Below, piece by piece: positions 46,208 to 58,000 of a stretch of DNA of 64,000 nucleotides. The stretch covers positions 2,914,001 to 2,978,000 of the forward strand of contig OZ024847.1 of NCBI GenBank assembly GCA_964017145.1, given 5' to 3'. The stretch's first letter is position 1; each line of letters opens with the position of its first letter. A model generated the notes under the pieces. The model searched no databases. It was not told the DNA's origin and saw only the letters and a program-made list of their open reading frames with translations. The stretch comes from Agrocybe praecox (lineage: Eukaryota; Basidiomycota; Agaricomycetes; Agaricales; Agrocybaceae). The translations under genes and the position numbers were made by a program.

Positions 46208-46225
46208 TGGCCAGGATCCTGGCCA
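46208..46225. promoter_or_regulatory. Perfect palindrome, copy 3
   Basis: TGGCCAGGATCCTGGCCA, 98 bp upstream of the ATG at 46,323 and about 110 bp after the stop of the preceding gene. Confidence 0.85.
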
Positions 46226-46322
46226 AGCACAGCCACAACTACACATTTTCGCCTAAATTTCATAGTCCACGACTCTGCATTAAGGTAGTTGGTTGTTCTT
46301 GTTTTTAAACAATCACATTACT

Positions 46323-47052
46323 ATGGACGCTCAGCAAGGCCAAGAAGCCAAGCAGCTTGCATGCTCTGATGACCATATCTTGGACTCCACAAAAATATCT
46401 ATAAAGGAGTCTTTTCATCTCTCTGGGCTTTGTCAAATGTCTTCGGCGACTGTGACGGTATGTTTTGTGGTACAAAAAACTCAAAAATTGTCTGGGCAGC
46501 TACTGAGGACATTTTCAGATCCCAAGCATTAAGCAGTCCTCGAGTATTGATATCGAACTCCTGCCACCTCTTTGGTCTTTGCAAGACAATACGAACATCG
46601 AAGGCCACCTTGCGCTACTGAGAATTTCGGACGCAACCGAATCTTCTCATGCTCAATCCCCTTTCCACCATCTAGATCCGTTGGGTCTTGATCTTTTCAA
46701 TCATCAGCTACACAGGTGCAATGAGCAGCAGATCCAAGAATTGTCGGAACAGATCCAAGCACCAACCAATCAGTCTTCCTCCATTTTTCCTTCGACTTCC
46801 TCGTTGTTTTCTCCGAACCTTACTTTTCCATCTTCCAATGCATTAACTGAATCACCATCTTCCAGCATATCAACTCCACCACTTTCCAACACGACACCTC
46901 CAGTAAATTGGCTTGAACTTTCAGGCGCCCGTTACACTTTCGACTCTCAATCTGAAGCACCACCTTTTACGCCAATTATCTTTGCCAACTCAGAAAGTAT
47001 AGATTGGGAGGATAAAGATTGGAGCTATTGGGACCAATTTGCGAGCAAGTAA
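46323..47052 (+). CDS. Acidic, Ser/Pro-rich protein (hypothetical), Plavaka cargo
   Basis: Exons 46,323-46,457 and 46,537-47,052, phase-0 GT-AG intron of 79 nt, about 216 aa. The middle is Ser/Pro/Thr-rich and probably disordered. The C-terminus is acidic and tryptophan-rich (ESIDWEDKDWSYWDQF), like many transcription activation tails. SSIDIELLPPLW sits at the splice join. No domain recognised. It follows palindrome copy 3 and precedes the Cys-cluster gene in the same direction. Confidence 0.55.
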
Positions 47053-47204
47053 CTGGCTATATACATAGTTCTTGTTTCTATTTTTTTTAAATAAAAAAGC
47101 AGTACTTCACGTTGACTTCACGTCGCCATCACATGACCTTTGTAGTGTCGAAAATTGAAATGCCAACTCACATTTTACATATCATCACATCCACATTCTA
47201 AAAA

Positions 47205-48310
47205 ATGCCTCCAAAGAAATATATGCAAACACTTTCTAAATATCCTGCAGAAGTTATCGAATCTTCAGTTTACTATGAAAGGTCGTCTTATGACAGGTCG
47301 TCTCCAGTGAGTCTCTATTTCAAGAACATTTAAAGTGACTTATGGCTGGTTCTGGCTGTACTAGGAGCTTGGGCTTCTTATGCCTGCCATATTAGATGCT
47401 GGATTAGCTGGTAACGAGTATACCCCACAGGACCTAACTGCCAAGCCATCTACGTTGAGTGGGTCTGGTGACTTTAAATTAGGTCTGAGCCAAGGCACCA
47501 CCTCGACGCTTATTGCTCTTTCAACCCCTGGCTCTCCTCCTTCAATCCAACTTGCCATATCCCTTCAAGCTAATAGTCAACTCATGAATGAGACACAGGC
47601 AAGTTTTGTTTTGCCTTGATCACTGCTAAATTTACATTTTTATACTACAAATAGGATGTGCGATATGGCAAAAAAAATGAAAAGTTCAGCGAATCCAAAC
47701 ACCGTCAAGACTGTATTGATCCCTTCGCCTCGATATGCTGCTTATGCAATGTTGGCAGTGCACCGGATTTATGCTGCTCATGCGAATGTCCTGCATGTTT
47801 ATGCAAGGGATGCGCTGAGGAACAGAGACGATTGGATGAACAGGTTCAATCAATGAGTCTACCGTTTAACTCTTCTGAGGTAGCCTGGGACATTCTTGGT
47901 TGTGGGCAGCCTCAGCTTTCGTATGCTTCAACCCACGTAAGTCATGGCACTGTTTGGCATTGTCTTTTTGTATGAAAACTTGTTTTTTTTATGTCTTTTT
48001 TTAGGCTCCAGCTTCGCTTCATAAAGAAATGTTGCAAGCGTCCTCTTCCATAATTCCCACATGCCCAGATGCTTCCCAGGTTGTGGAAGCTAATTGTCCA
48101 GATTTTCAACCCGTCACTCACACTTCTGCTAAACGAAAGCGAGCGCTTAGTGACTTAGATGTAGAAGAGTTAAAGAAACGTTTTGCTGTTAATAACGAGA
48201 ATTATCTACTTATTAACGAGCAAATTACAAATTTGAGTGAGGCGCGTGATTCTCTCTTTGAGGAGCAGAAGTACCTTTTCAACAAATTAATTAAAAAAAT
48301 ACCTCTTTAA
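47205..48310 (+). CDS. Cys-cluster protein with coiled-coil C-terminus, Plavaka cargo
   Basis: Four exons, 47,205-47,306, 47,365-47,598, 47,655-47,936 and 48,005-48,310, give about 307 aa. The second intron has a GC donor (CAG/GCAAGT). Exon 3 holds a dense cysteine cluster, CCLCNV then CCSCECPACLCKGC, likely binding two or more zinc ions. Exon 4 has a basic nuclear-type patch (AKRKRALSDLDVEELKKRF) followed by a coiled coil to the C-terminus. The architecture suggests a dimeric DNA-binding protein; the family was not recognised. A candidate reader of the palindrome or of the TIR repeats, by inference only. Confidence 0.65.
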
Positions 48311-48451
48311 TAAAGCTGTAGAGTAGTCTATTTACGATGTAGATCTAATACTACCAGTTTCCATCCCAGTGCCCAGCATAATTCTCTTTCACACCAAGAC
48401 AGTTGGGTTGACGCGACTTAATGGAGATCATGTGATCATGTGCATTGTCAA

Positions 48452-48469
48452 TGGCCAGGATCCTGGCCA
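48452..48469. promoter_or_regulatory. Perfect palindrome, copy 4
   Basis: TGGCCAGGATCCTGGCCA, preceded by 'catgtgatcatgtgcat', itself near-palindromic. It precedes the uncertain reading frames at 48,575-49,250 and, further down, the transposase gene at 49,440. Confidence 0.85.
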
Positions 48470-48574
48470 GGTATATTCGTCGTATATTTGATAAACTAAT
48501 TTGCTTCATTGCATTATAATCTCTACTCTATATTTCTAATATCCACGCAACTTCGTTACACAATAGCATTCCAT

Positions 48575-49250
48575 ATGAGAGTAGCTCCTAAAAGCCTCTT
48601 TACGATCAACACTCAAGAACGCAAGCAGGACATTGGTTCGCTGGCACATTGCGCTAGTGGCGCAGCACGCTGCTGCATAGAACTTGCCATGGAATATTCC
48701 TGAGAATCTACTTACGTTAAAAACTTGGGCTTGCTTGCACTCCATGGTCTGATTTTTAACATTATTAACCAACATGTCAGAACACACCTCAAAATATGTA
48801 TGTCTGGACAAGAAATGTGTGTCCCCTTTCTTGAGTTTTGTAATGTTTCCCAACTAACATTGATCATAATAGCTTTCATGGATTTCCGCTATCCTGTTGA
48901 CAACATTGGTCACACAGCAGTCTGGACTCAGAATAGAACCCAAGTTGGACTGCATGATGAGGAATTATTGGTAGCGCTAAGAAAAATCCAGAGAGGAAAA
49001 AGGCGTAATATAGGTTTGTTCATTTTTCTATCTTGGAAGTCGTTACCATTGATTCTTATGGATGACAGTAAATGTTATATGCAGTGCTCAAGATAAAATA
49101 GCAAGAACTTATGATTATCTCCTACACCGTGCGTATAGCGCTTGATTATTTTTATTCTATACGCATTAATTCAGCTTCATATAGGATGCGCAAAATGGAT
49201 GGCCAGGAGTGGAACAAATGTAGAACTCCCATTTATTCTTATTGTAAAGA
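48575..49250 (+). other. Possible small gene with unresolved exons
   Basis: ATG 48,575 starts a short frame (MRVAPKSLFTINTQERKQDI). A second protein-like piece near 48,880-49,010 reads DFRYPVDNIGHTAVWTQNRT then EELLVALRKIQRGKRRN before a GT, and a third near 49,072-49,130 reads VICSAQDKIARTYDYLLHRA. I could not find one set of splice sites joining all three with confidence. Position after palindrome copy 4 supports a real gene, or a 5' part of the transposase transcript. Confidence 0.35.
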
Positions 49251-49439
49251 CTACCCACTACGAGCTTGTGGACGACAAAAAATTGTAATTTTTAGGCTTT
49301 TTTCAATCATTTTTTTGCTACTCCAGTCTCGCTACTTGACAACAGCTCTTTTTGGAGTTATTTATACCACTCTCACCGTGTTTGCTGTCTTTTTCCCAGG
49401 AGAAACAGTGTATATCTTCTGTCCTTTCTTTTCATTGTC

Positions 49440-52400
49440 ATGATGGATAACAACCATTACCAATGCCCAGTATGCTTTCGCATATTTCCTACAGCCAAAG
49501 GCATGACCTACCATCTGAAGCATTCATCTTGTCGACACTGGGGTGAGGGTAGAAGGGTAGAGCTGATGGGAAGGATGTACGGGACGATGGATAATTCCAC
49601 ACCAACACTTACGGCCTCTGAAGAAGACGAATCAGACAATGAAACAGGCCATTTTCTATCCTTACAACCTCAGCATAATCCACCTCTTTTGGATGAAGAA
49701 CCAATACATTTCAAAGCGCTCAAAAGGCTTTTACAAGATTTGGATGATATAGAAGACCCAGAGCTAGATCACTTTTTAGAAGTGGAAGAGGACGTTGAGA
49801 TAGGAGAAGCAGGACCGGGACCTTCAACGCTTGCAAATAGACAACAAAGAAGTAAAAGCAGAGAAGCAAGTGGTTTTGCGTCAGATGAGAATGAAGAGGG
49901 GGATGAAGATGCTAGAGTTTATGTGGATTTTGATGGTGCGGGAGAGGTGGTCGGCCGGGACGAGCAAGCACACAAAAAATGGCAGCAGCTATTTGCTTCG
50001 TATACATCCAAGGATAATAATCAACCAGATCAAGGAAATGCATACGCACCGTTTGCGAGTGAGATGGACTGGAGAATTGCTCGATGGGCGATTAAGGATG
50101 GAATTGGGCACAAATCACTTGATAGATTGCTGTCTACACCGGGTGTATGTTTTTCTCTCTTTCCAATTCTACTTAAGTACTAATACCCCAAGTAGGTTCG
50201 GGATAAATTAGGAATCTCATATACTAATACAAGAAGTTTGCACCAGATCATTGATAACGATATACCAGATCGTGCGGGAACATGGAAGGTTGAGGATCTC
50301 TTCTTTCAGGATATTCCCAATATGGCCCATACAATAAGATATAGGGATCCTATTGATGCCATTCGTAGTCTTTTGGGCGATCCATCTCTTTCATCCAGCT
50401 TGGTTTACAAGCCACAGAAAATCTTCAAAACTGCGAGCAAGGAGGAGAGAATATATACAGAATTATGGACAGGACAGTGGTGGCATGCCGTCCAGGTAAG
50501 AACACATTCTGAAAATTCAAGTTTATGGCACTTATTTTGACACGTAGAGCAAGCTTCCTAAAGGCGCTACTATTGCACCAGTAATTATTGCGACAGATAA
50601 AACCCAGCTTACAAATTTCTCGGGTGGCAAAAGCGCGTATCCCGTTTACCTTACACTTGGAAATATCCCGAAATCTATTCGACGAAAACCATCAAAACGA
50701 GCATGTGTTTTAATTGCCTATCTTCCTTGCGACACATCAACAAAATTAAAGGGTGCCGCATTGAAGAAGAAACAAGTTAGCATACGGAATCAACATATCT
50801 TCCATGAAGCTATGCGCTTTGTACTTGGGCCCTTGATTCAAGCAGGAAAAGAGGGCGTTCACATAACAAGTGGCAATGGAGACATCAGAAATGTATTTCC
50901 TATACTTGCATGCTATGTTGCCGACTTTCCCGAACAATGCCTTGTAGCCTGCACAAAATACGGAACCTGTCCAAAATGTACTGCACCAGCAAAAGATCTT
51001 GAAAATTCGGAATTAGCCCCATTTCGTACCAAAAAGTGGACACTGGATGTGATTGCAGAAGTAAAAAGAACATCCTCAAATGAGAATCAGTTCTACCAGA
51101 AATGCATGGTGCAAGATGTGTCAGGAAGCATTTACGATCCTTTTTGGAAGGATTTTCCGTTCTGTGACATTCATAAAGCCATCACCCCCGATATTCTTCA
51201 CCAGCTTTATCAAGGCGTCCTCAAGTATATAATCAACTGGTGCCAAATGCTCATGAGCCCTGAAGAGCTTGATAAACGCTTACGAGCTCTTCCTCCTGCC
51301 TTTGGTGTGCGCCACTTCAAAAATGGATTTTCCGCTCTTAGCCAGATTTCTGGTCCTGAGCGAAAGAATATGGCTAAGGTACTACTTGGCTGTCTTGTTG
51401 GCATTGTTGCAAATGAAGGCATACGGGCAATCAGAGCTCTTTTGGACTTCACATATCTTGCGCAATATAAGTCCCATGACTCAGACACCCTTGGATATCT
51501 CGAAGATGCTCTAAACAGCTTTGAAAAACATAAGGAATTCTTCATCAAAGTCGGTATTCATCAAGATCTCAACATACCCAAATTCCACTCCTTACTCCAC
51601 TATGTTGAGTCCATCAAGCTATTTGGAACAACAGACAATTACAACACAGAAGCATTTGAACGCTTTCATATTGATTTTGCAAAGGAAGGATGGCGAGCAT
51701 CAAACCGACGAGACGAATTTCCCCAGATGGTCAATTGGCTATCGCGACAGGAAAAGGTATCTATGTTTGATAACTACTTGGAATGGGTGGACTCCCAAAA
51801 TGAACCTGCCAAAAGGCCCCCGACTAAACTGAAAGAGAAACCTATTATTAAAATCGCCAAATATCCTCCATACCCTGGACGCCCTATCACAGTAATCGAA
51901 CAGAATCATGGAACTCGCTTATTCTCGCAGCACTTAAAGGAGTATATGAACAAATTTCTTACCAAGGGCTCCCGCACATCCAATACTAGCGCAAGGCTTT
52001 ATAATCTTCCTTTTCAACATGTGGATTGTTTTACCCAGTTTAAATTTCATCCGAATAGTCTTGTTGACAACTATGATGGCCAGGATATTGAGGAAAATGA
52101 CACCGTAAAAGCTATTCCTCCGTCACCACAGAATTTAAATGGACGCCATGATACAGTTATCATTAATATCCATGATGAAGCGCAGACTGTTGGTTTACAA
52201 GGTATAATTTTGGATTTATTTTGATTCCGAAGGTGCTAATTTTTACTAATTAAGGAACACGAGCTGCAAGAGTTCATTTGATTTTCAAGCTTCCACAAAC
52301 TATTGACATTGGGCTAGGAAACCAAGAAGTGCCAAAAGAATGGCCAAGAGAAGAGCTGGCATACATTGAGCTGTTTGCTCCTTTCAACGGTGGACCAGAC

Positions 52401-52616
52401 GAATCCAGTGGAATGTACTTGATAAGGAAAATGGCCCAGCCAACATTTCAAATTATTCCACTTAGCTCTATACGCCAGAGCTGTATGCTTATACCCAGGT
52501 TTTCTGACCGTTCTTGTGGTAATTTAACCATTACATCTGAGACAGCATTAGATATTGTACCTATATTTTTGTTAAATAACTGGCAGAGTGCTTACGCCTA
52601 TCAGACATTGTATTAG
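49440..52616 (+). CDS. Plavaka transposase (CACTA-like)
   Basis: Exons 49,440-50,144, 50,196-50,495, 50,548-52,201 and 52,255-52,616 join in frame to about 1,006 aa with no stop. The N-terminus has a C2H2-like finger (YQCPVCFRIFPTAKGMTYHL ... CRH). An acidic linker follows, then WRIARWAIKDG, the conserved ATDKTQL (first catalytic Asp), YPVYLTLGNIPKSIRRKPS, GDIRNVFPILACYVADFPEQ, a zinc pair CPKC, ITPDILHQLYQGV (second Asp), and TEAFERFHIDFAKEGWRASN (Glu). These match Plavaka transposases of Agaricomycetes. It reads toward the right TIR. Intact residues and restored frames at both target sites suggest this family was recently active. Confidence 0.9.
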
Positions 52617-52689
52617 ACATGTATACTATAAATAATGATTCACGTCATGGTTCTATGTCCAAATCATAATAGTTGTATACCCTTTAGGA

Positions 52690-52879
52690 ATATTACAGCA
52701 TCCTCAGAGTTAAGAATGCTACTCAGGGTGTGTCAGGGTGTACTGAGGCTACTCAGGGCGTATCAGGGTGTACTGAGGCTACTCAGGGCACCACAGGAGT
52801 AACCTAGAGAGTATTTGATGCTACCTTTTTACAATAATACACTTCAAGGCTATTTTGGGCCAAAGTGTTTTTCCTGATG
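52690..52879. repeat. Right sub-terminal CTCAGGG repeats and TIR
   Basis: Two tandem copies of about 38 bp containing 'gtgtcagggtgtactgaggctactcagggc' lie at about 52,726-52,795. The TIR CAAAGTGTTTTTCCTGATG is at 52,861-52,879. The repeat words match those in the 755-bp element. Confidence 0.8.
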
Positions 52880-53165
52880 CATCAAGTATGGCACAGAGCT
52901 TGGACACATATTCATTGACATTAGCTTTCACTGGGTGGTCATATGGTACATGAACTTCACTGCGTCGCCGATGAACGCCTGGATATGTCGTGTTTTATTC
53001 GACCACACACTTCCTAGGTGTTCCGAGCGTACTGTAATGGTACGTTATGATCTCAAGAACTGTCCTCAGATTAAATTATTAATGCAACTGGGTTTCAGTC
53101 ATGCGGCGGTTCGTGGGGGGATCGCCTTGAATCGTTCCTCGCATCCAACGCTCCACTCGCACTAA
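52880..53165 (+). pseudogene. Antisense gene B, 3' part
   Basis: After the CA duplication, the frame continues from 52,882 to the stop TAA ending at 53,165. It reads TELGHIFIDI, ICRVLFDHTLPRCSERTVMV, YDLKNCPQIKLLMQLGF. The N-x4-L-x-x-LGF ending is reminiscent of the C-terminal part of GNAT acetyltransferases, but the acetyl-CoA loop is not clear, so this is a weak suggestion. See the 5' part at 22,716. Confidence 0.6.
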
Positions 53166-53593
53166 CCAGCAAACTTCAACGCATTTTCAAGTTTCGCATG
53201 TGGCACCAAGGCCAAGTATCTTAAAAGAGGTTTTCCAGAGCAGGCGTCATTCCTAGGGTTCCGAATGCGCTTCATCGGAATGGTGAAGTTTTCATTCGAT
53301 CAGTAGAGTAGTATTTGTACTGTACCCTTCTTAGATCGATCCATCGTTGCCCATATGCAGCCATCATGCTCCAACTCGATCCTCAATACAATTCGTACTT
53401 CCGCTCTCGTAGTCCGAGTAAAATTTTCATTGTTGTGTCTCCTTGCGCACATGTCCTCTCGAGCGGGGCCACATGGTTCCTCGGAATGACGACTCTGTTA
53501 AATTTTACCACAGCACTATAAAGGCGGGTCGATTTTCGAGGTCCTAGGATTCAACACCAAGGTGCTATCTTCCCAGTACACGCTTTCTCTTGC
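53166..53593. other. Intergenic region upstream of antisense gene C
   Basis: No coding supported. Contains several TTCCT(A/C)GG motifs (for example near 53,252, 53,478 and 53,543). It should hold the promoter of gene C; the phrase CACTATAAAGGCGGG near 53,513 is TATA-like and about 80 bp upstream of the ATG. Confidence 0.5.
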
Positions 53594-54956
53594 ATGCCCG
53601 ACCTTTCTCCCAGCGTCCTCGAGGTGAAAGCTGCGGTAGGTGTGCAATACCACCTTGCCAAAGCCAAAACCATTTCCTCGGAGAAAAATGGCGAGTCAGC
53701 CTCCGCTCACTTGGCTCTCATCTGTGAGAAACTTGTAAGTGACCTTCCTAGGACCGCTCTTCTCTGCTTAACACGCTTCCCTCGACATCGCTCAGGCTCC
53801 CTGGTTCGAACAGTCAGACAATGTCTGGCTCGCTGGACAAGAGGCGTTTGACTTGGTGTTCAATCTCCGAGATTCTCTTGCAGCACTCGTACGCTTAGGC
53901 AGCGAGTATTCCAGGAGGTTCTCCAAGGAGGCCCAGTCCGTTAGCCTTCTCATCAAGTTCATCTATGCCAAGCGCACTTCTACTGGTCTCTACTGCCCCG
54001 GCGGTCCTCCATTCATGAATCTGAAGAAGAAGACTTCGTCCGAAACTGTCGAAAAAGCCACAACTGCGGACCCTGAGGTTGCAGATAATGGAGCACACAC
54101 CGCGGTATGTCCATCTCTTTTTACTTCCTCGGATCGTTTTGACTGATGCCTTTTGTTAGAACAAACAACGCTCTGGTCGTTTGTATAAAGAGAAGGTTGA
54201 CTCGGAAGAGGTAGAGGTCGTATCTTCTACTACCTCTAATTTTGAGCTGACTTCTGACGAGGTAATGAAAACCCTGTCCCCTTTTCTTATGAACCTTATT
54301 CACGCGGTGCAGGCTATGCAAGTCGACGACGACATGGTGGAGGTGGCTTCTATTGTCAGCGCTCCCCCCGCGTCGCAGAGCCGCAAAGGTAAAGGATCTA
54401 AAAGAGAGGTCCTCTCTCCCAAGGCAAGTACCTTATTTCACTTCCTAGGAAATTGGGACTGATTCATTACTCGTATCAGCCGGAGGCTTCCTCTTCCTCG
54501 AAACCTTCCAAGGCCGAGAAACGTGCTGAAACTCGCATGCTCGAGTTCGAGGACGTTCCTGGAATTGCTACAGACTCTGGATCTTACAAGAAAGCGTCCA
54601 AGTCGGTCAAGAAGAGCAAAACCAAGGATACTGTGGACAGTACGTTTTGATTTTCTCTTATGTGTTTTGTTCCTCGGATACTAAATTGTCTTGCTTTAGT
54701 TACCCTCGAGAACACTATTCTTCCAAACACCTTCTCGCCTCAATCTACAGCCGTCGCTATGAACATTGCTGAGAGCATCGCTGCGAAGTTCCTTCAAAAC
54801 CGCGATGTCGCTGCACTTGAGCGTCACCTTAGGTGTCTCCGGGACAGTGCTCAGGATGTTGACTACCAGATCTGGCAGTCTGTTGGGCAGCGTCAATTCA
54901 TTCAGCGCCAAATCGTCTCCCTCGAGAAAGCTCAGGTTGACGCTAAAAAGGACTAG
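53594..54956 (+). CDS. Antisense gene C: helical charged protein carried by the retrotransposon
   Basis: Five exons, 53,594-53,734, 53,796-54,104, 54,160-54,423, 54,480-54,639 and 54,700-54,956, give about 376 aa. The third intron has a GC donor (AAG/GCAAGT). The N-terminal 150 residues are helical; the middle is Lys/Ser-rich with acidic patches (nuclear-type linker); the C-terminal 85 residues are helical and coiled-coil-like (ALERHLRCLRDSAQD). The layout of ordered end, charged linker, ordered end resembles gene A, but I see no sequence similarity. It ends 58 bp from the pol stop on the other strand, so the two are convergent. Function unknown. Confidence 0.7.
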
Positions 54957-55014
54957 TCTTATCCTTCCTAGGGTACAAGCTATATTCGAGTAGACTCATA
55001 ATATATTTGTCTTT

Positions 55015-58000
55015 TTACTCATTTTCATTTTCGTTTTCTGAAGCCGATCCTCGGAGAGTTACTTCTCCTAGTATCGGGTCGTACACATCCTCGGGTCCAT
55101 TCTCAATCAAATCTAGTGCCGAAGTTGGCATATCTATCAGAGTCTGAATCGACTCAGGTAGTTCTAGATGTTCTCTAGCATAGTATGGTACTACTCTGAA
55201 GGCTCCAATTTTATTCTGTAAGACCGCTCCATTCATTTCGGCGACTATATAGGACCCTCCCCGAGTTCGTCGTATGACAATCATCGGTCCTAGGTACCTA
55301 GGTTTCATTTTCTTATCCAAGGATTTTTCTATGGTAGTATCCCGTACCAAAACCAAATCTCCTGGTTTAAAAACGTAGTCCTTGATGACAGCTTTGTGGT
55401 CTTGCTCATATTTCAATAGACGCTCGTATTTATCTTGGTCTACCCTTTTGCGCATCTCATCCACATGAAGTTTATGTTTGGCGAGCGCTTTTGCTCGGAA
55501 TCCAATTAACTCTTCATCTGATAAAATTCGCTCAGGAGGTTTAACCAACCAAGTAGCTTCTTGGGCGTCTAAAGGTAGAATTGGTGATGCCCCTGTTACC
55601 ATGAAGAAAGGTGAACATCCTAGACGTTTCCTGACCGTTACTCTATCTGCCCACTTAATGTAAGGAAAGAACCAGAACCACTTGTTCACATCGTCTTTTC
55701 CCAGCATTTTGTACAGCATTTGTCTGACATCCCAATGTGGTCTTTCTATAGCGCCGTTGGCCTTCGAGTTATAGGGTGAAATCCGAATTCCCTTAATCCC
55801 ATATTTTTCTTCGAGCCATCGTGCAGCAGCTAAGAATGGTCCCCCATTGTCTGTTATGAACTCCACCATACAAGCCCATCTACAAATGATGTCTTCCCAG
55901 ATCCATTGACCGATTGACTTGCCATTTTCCTTTTTTAAGGGTCGCCCTTCCATATAAGAAGATAGAGCGCACCTTCCATGGACAATATACGAGCAACCGT
56001 TCGATGGAGGAGTCATGTTGATACAGTCCGCATGCATACTTTGAAAAATAGAAGGAGTATGTGTAATAGATGGTTTTATTCTTATTAATGTCTTTTGTCT
56101 TTCCTGACAATTATGACATGTCTTAACGAACCAGTTCACATCTTTCTCCATTTCTGGCCACCAAAATCGTTCCACTAGCAACTGATTAGTCGCATAGAAT
56201 CCTCGGTGCCCCACATGATCATGCGCAGCCGTCAACATGTACATCCTTTTATCTTTGGAGACCACTAATCGGTGCTTGGTTCCATCTCCCCTTCGATACA
56301 AACGTTCCTCGAATAATATGAATCGTTTTGCTAATGTTATAAAACGTTTATACTGTTTCTCGGACATCCCTATCGGTCTGAAGGATCGATCCTTGTGCCA
56401 TTCCATCACCCAATCTAACTTGTGGTCTTGTGCTTTAGCTGTGTCCGACCTATGTTCCTCGGGATATCGTATTTTCTTAAATTCGTTTTCCTCGGGTAAC
56501 ATAAGTGTAGATACTAGCTGTTGCACATAAGCACATCTCTCTTCTCCTAGAGCCTCTTTATTTCGACTGATGTGTTCTTCTAGGAAAGCTTTTTCCGACA
56601 TACGAAACTCATCTGCTTTAGCAAGCTCCTCTGAAAAGTCTTCGACGTCTCTAGCAATGCCCTCGTACTCATCGTCTTTTTCTATTAGACTAATGAAAGC
56701 TTCTAATGGTAATGGTTCAGAAACCTCCTGTAGATATCCTCCTCGGGAATCTATCTTATCTTTGAAGGTCTCGGTTTCCAACGGCATAGGCCCATTAGGA
56801 TCCGCAAACTCTATTTTGATGGGCGCTTCTGGCTCCATTTCCTCGGAACCAGCCTCCCTTAAGGGTGGATCATTTGGCTGCCTTGGCCTCCTAGAGAGTC
56901 CATCAGGCCCGAATGTCTTTCCTGGTACATGCCTTAGAGTAAAATGATACATCCCAATTTGGTCGATCCAGCGATTGATTGTAGCATTAGGCATAAGGTC
57001 GGGATTGCGAAGCATTCCAGCGATATACTTAGCATCTGTCTCGACAATCAACTTTCGGACTCCAATTAAATGTTTTCTATTTTTCTCAAGTGCTAATTTG
57101 AGTCCGTAGAGTTCTCGTTTGGGCTGAGAGTATCTAGCTTCGTGTTCTTCCAAGGACTGAGATCCAAAGGTAACATAGTAGTGTTTCCTAGGATCTTGAC
57201 TATCCTCTTGGTAGATGTACCAGCCGGCTGCAATATAAGAAGTGTCTACTGCTAGTACTATATCTCCCTGACCATGATAGTCTATAGGCCTTAAGCACTG
57301 AGCATCTCGGACTCCTTCTTTCATTAACTGCATACTCTTTTCTTGATCAGGACCCCATTCGAAAGGTACTCCTGCTCGCATTAGCTTGTGGATGTGTTTT
57401 GCACGATCTGCAAACCTCGGAATATATGCTCTCAATACTCCGCAAGTTCCATAGAAGGAGCGCACATCCGACACATTTTTCAAAGGTCCCCAATCGAGGA
57501 TAACCTTAACTCGACTCTCAGTAGGCTTACGTCCATCCAAGGAACATAAATGTCCTACTACTTCTACAGCATCTGCGCATATGACAGTTTTATACCCCGA
57601 GAAAGTTCCCCCAGAATATTTCATCCGTTGTATGATTCGATTTACATTTTGTAAGTGTTCCCAAACGAATTTCCTAATGCCAGGGTTCTCAGGTAACACC
57701 TCATAGGTCCCATCCTCATTTTGATAACGAGAAGCTGGTCCTCGGAAACCTACATCGTCGATATATGGACTTGTGTACTCAGGAATTTCATCCTGTAAGA
57801 TGTGGGTTACATCGTCGTGGAATATGGGTACTGAGTTTGTCCAACCCATGGGTAAGGTCGTTAACCTTAGTGCACCAAAAGGCGATTGAAAGGTAGTAAG
57901 GTCCCTAGAGCTTTCAGCCAAGGTTCGCTCATCGTACCCAACATATAAATCTCCCATTCCAACACAAGCACGTCCACAAAAGTGAATAGCAAGTTCTTCC

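Larger units (their letters stand above)
23096..52879 (+). mobile_element. Plavaka (CACTA-like) transposon, 29.8 kb, with cargo and captured genes
   Basis: Bounded by TIR CATCAGGAAAAACACTTTG (23,096-23,114) and its reverse complement (52,861-52,879), with CA target duplications at 23,094-23,095 and 52,880-52,881. Sub-terminal DNA on both sides is full of GGGCAGTCA/CTCAGGG repeats. Inside are a complete Plavaka transposase, a TET/JBP-like dioxygenase, a DUF6532-like gene, three small plus-strand genes and a 15.7-kb block of captured host-gene pieces. Plavaka is a known fungal branch of CACTA-type elements; this size and cargo load are unusual. The restored reading frame of gene B across the junction supports the mapped ends. 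Confidence 0.88.

Noticed and set aside
23096..52879. Helitron or Starship as the carrier of the captured genes
   Set aside because: No Rep/helicase or tyrosine recombinase; ends are inverted repeats with 2-bp duplications and the transposase is Plavaka type.
52880..53165. Definite GNAT acetyltransferase
   Set aside because: Only the N-x4-L-x-x-LGF-like ending is suggestive; the acetyl-CoA binding loop is not visible.
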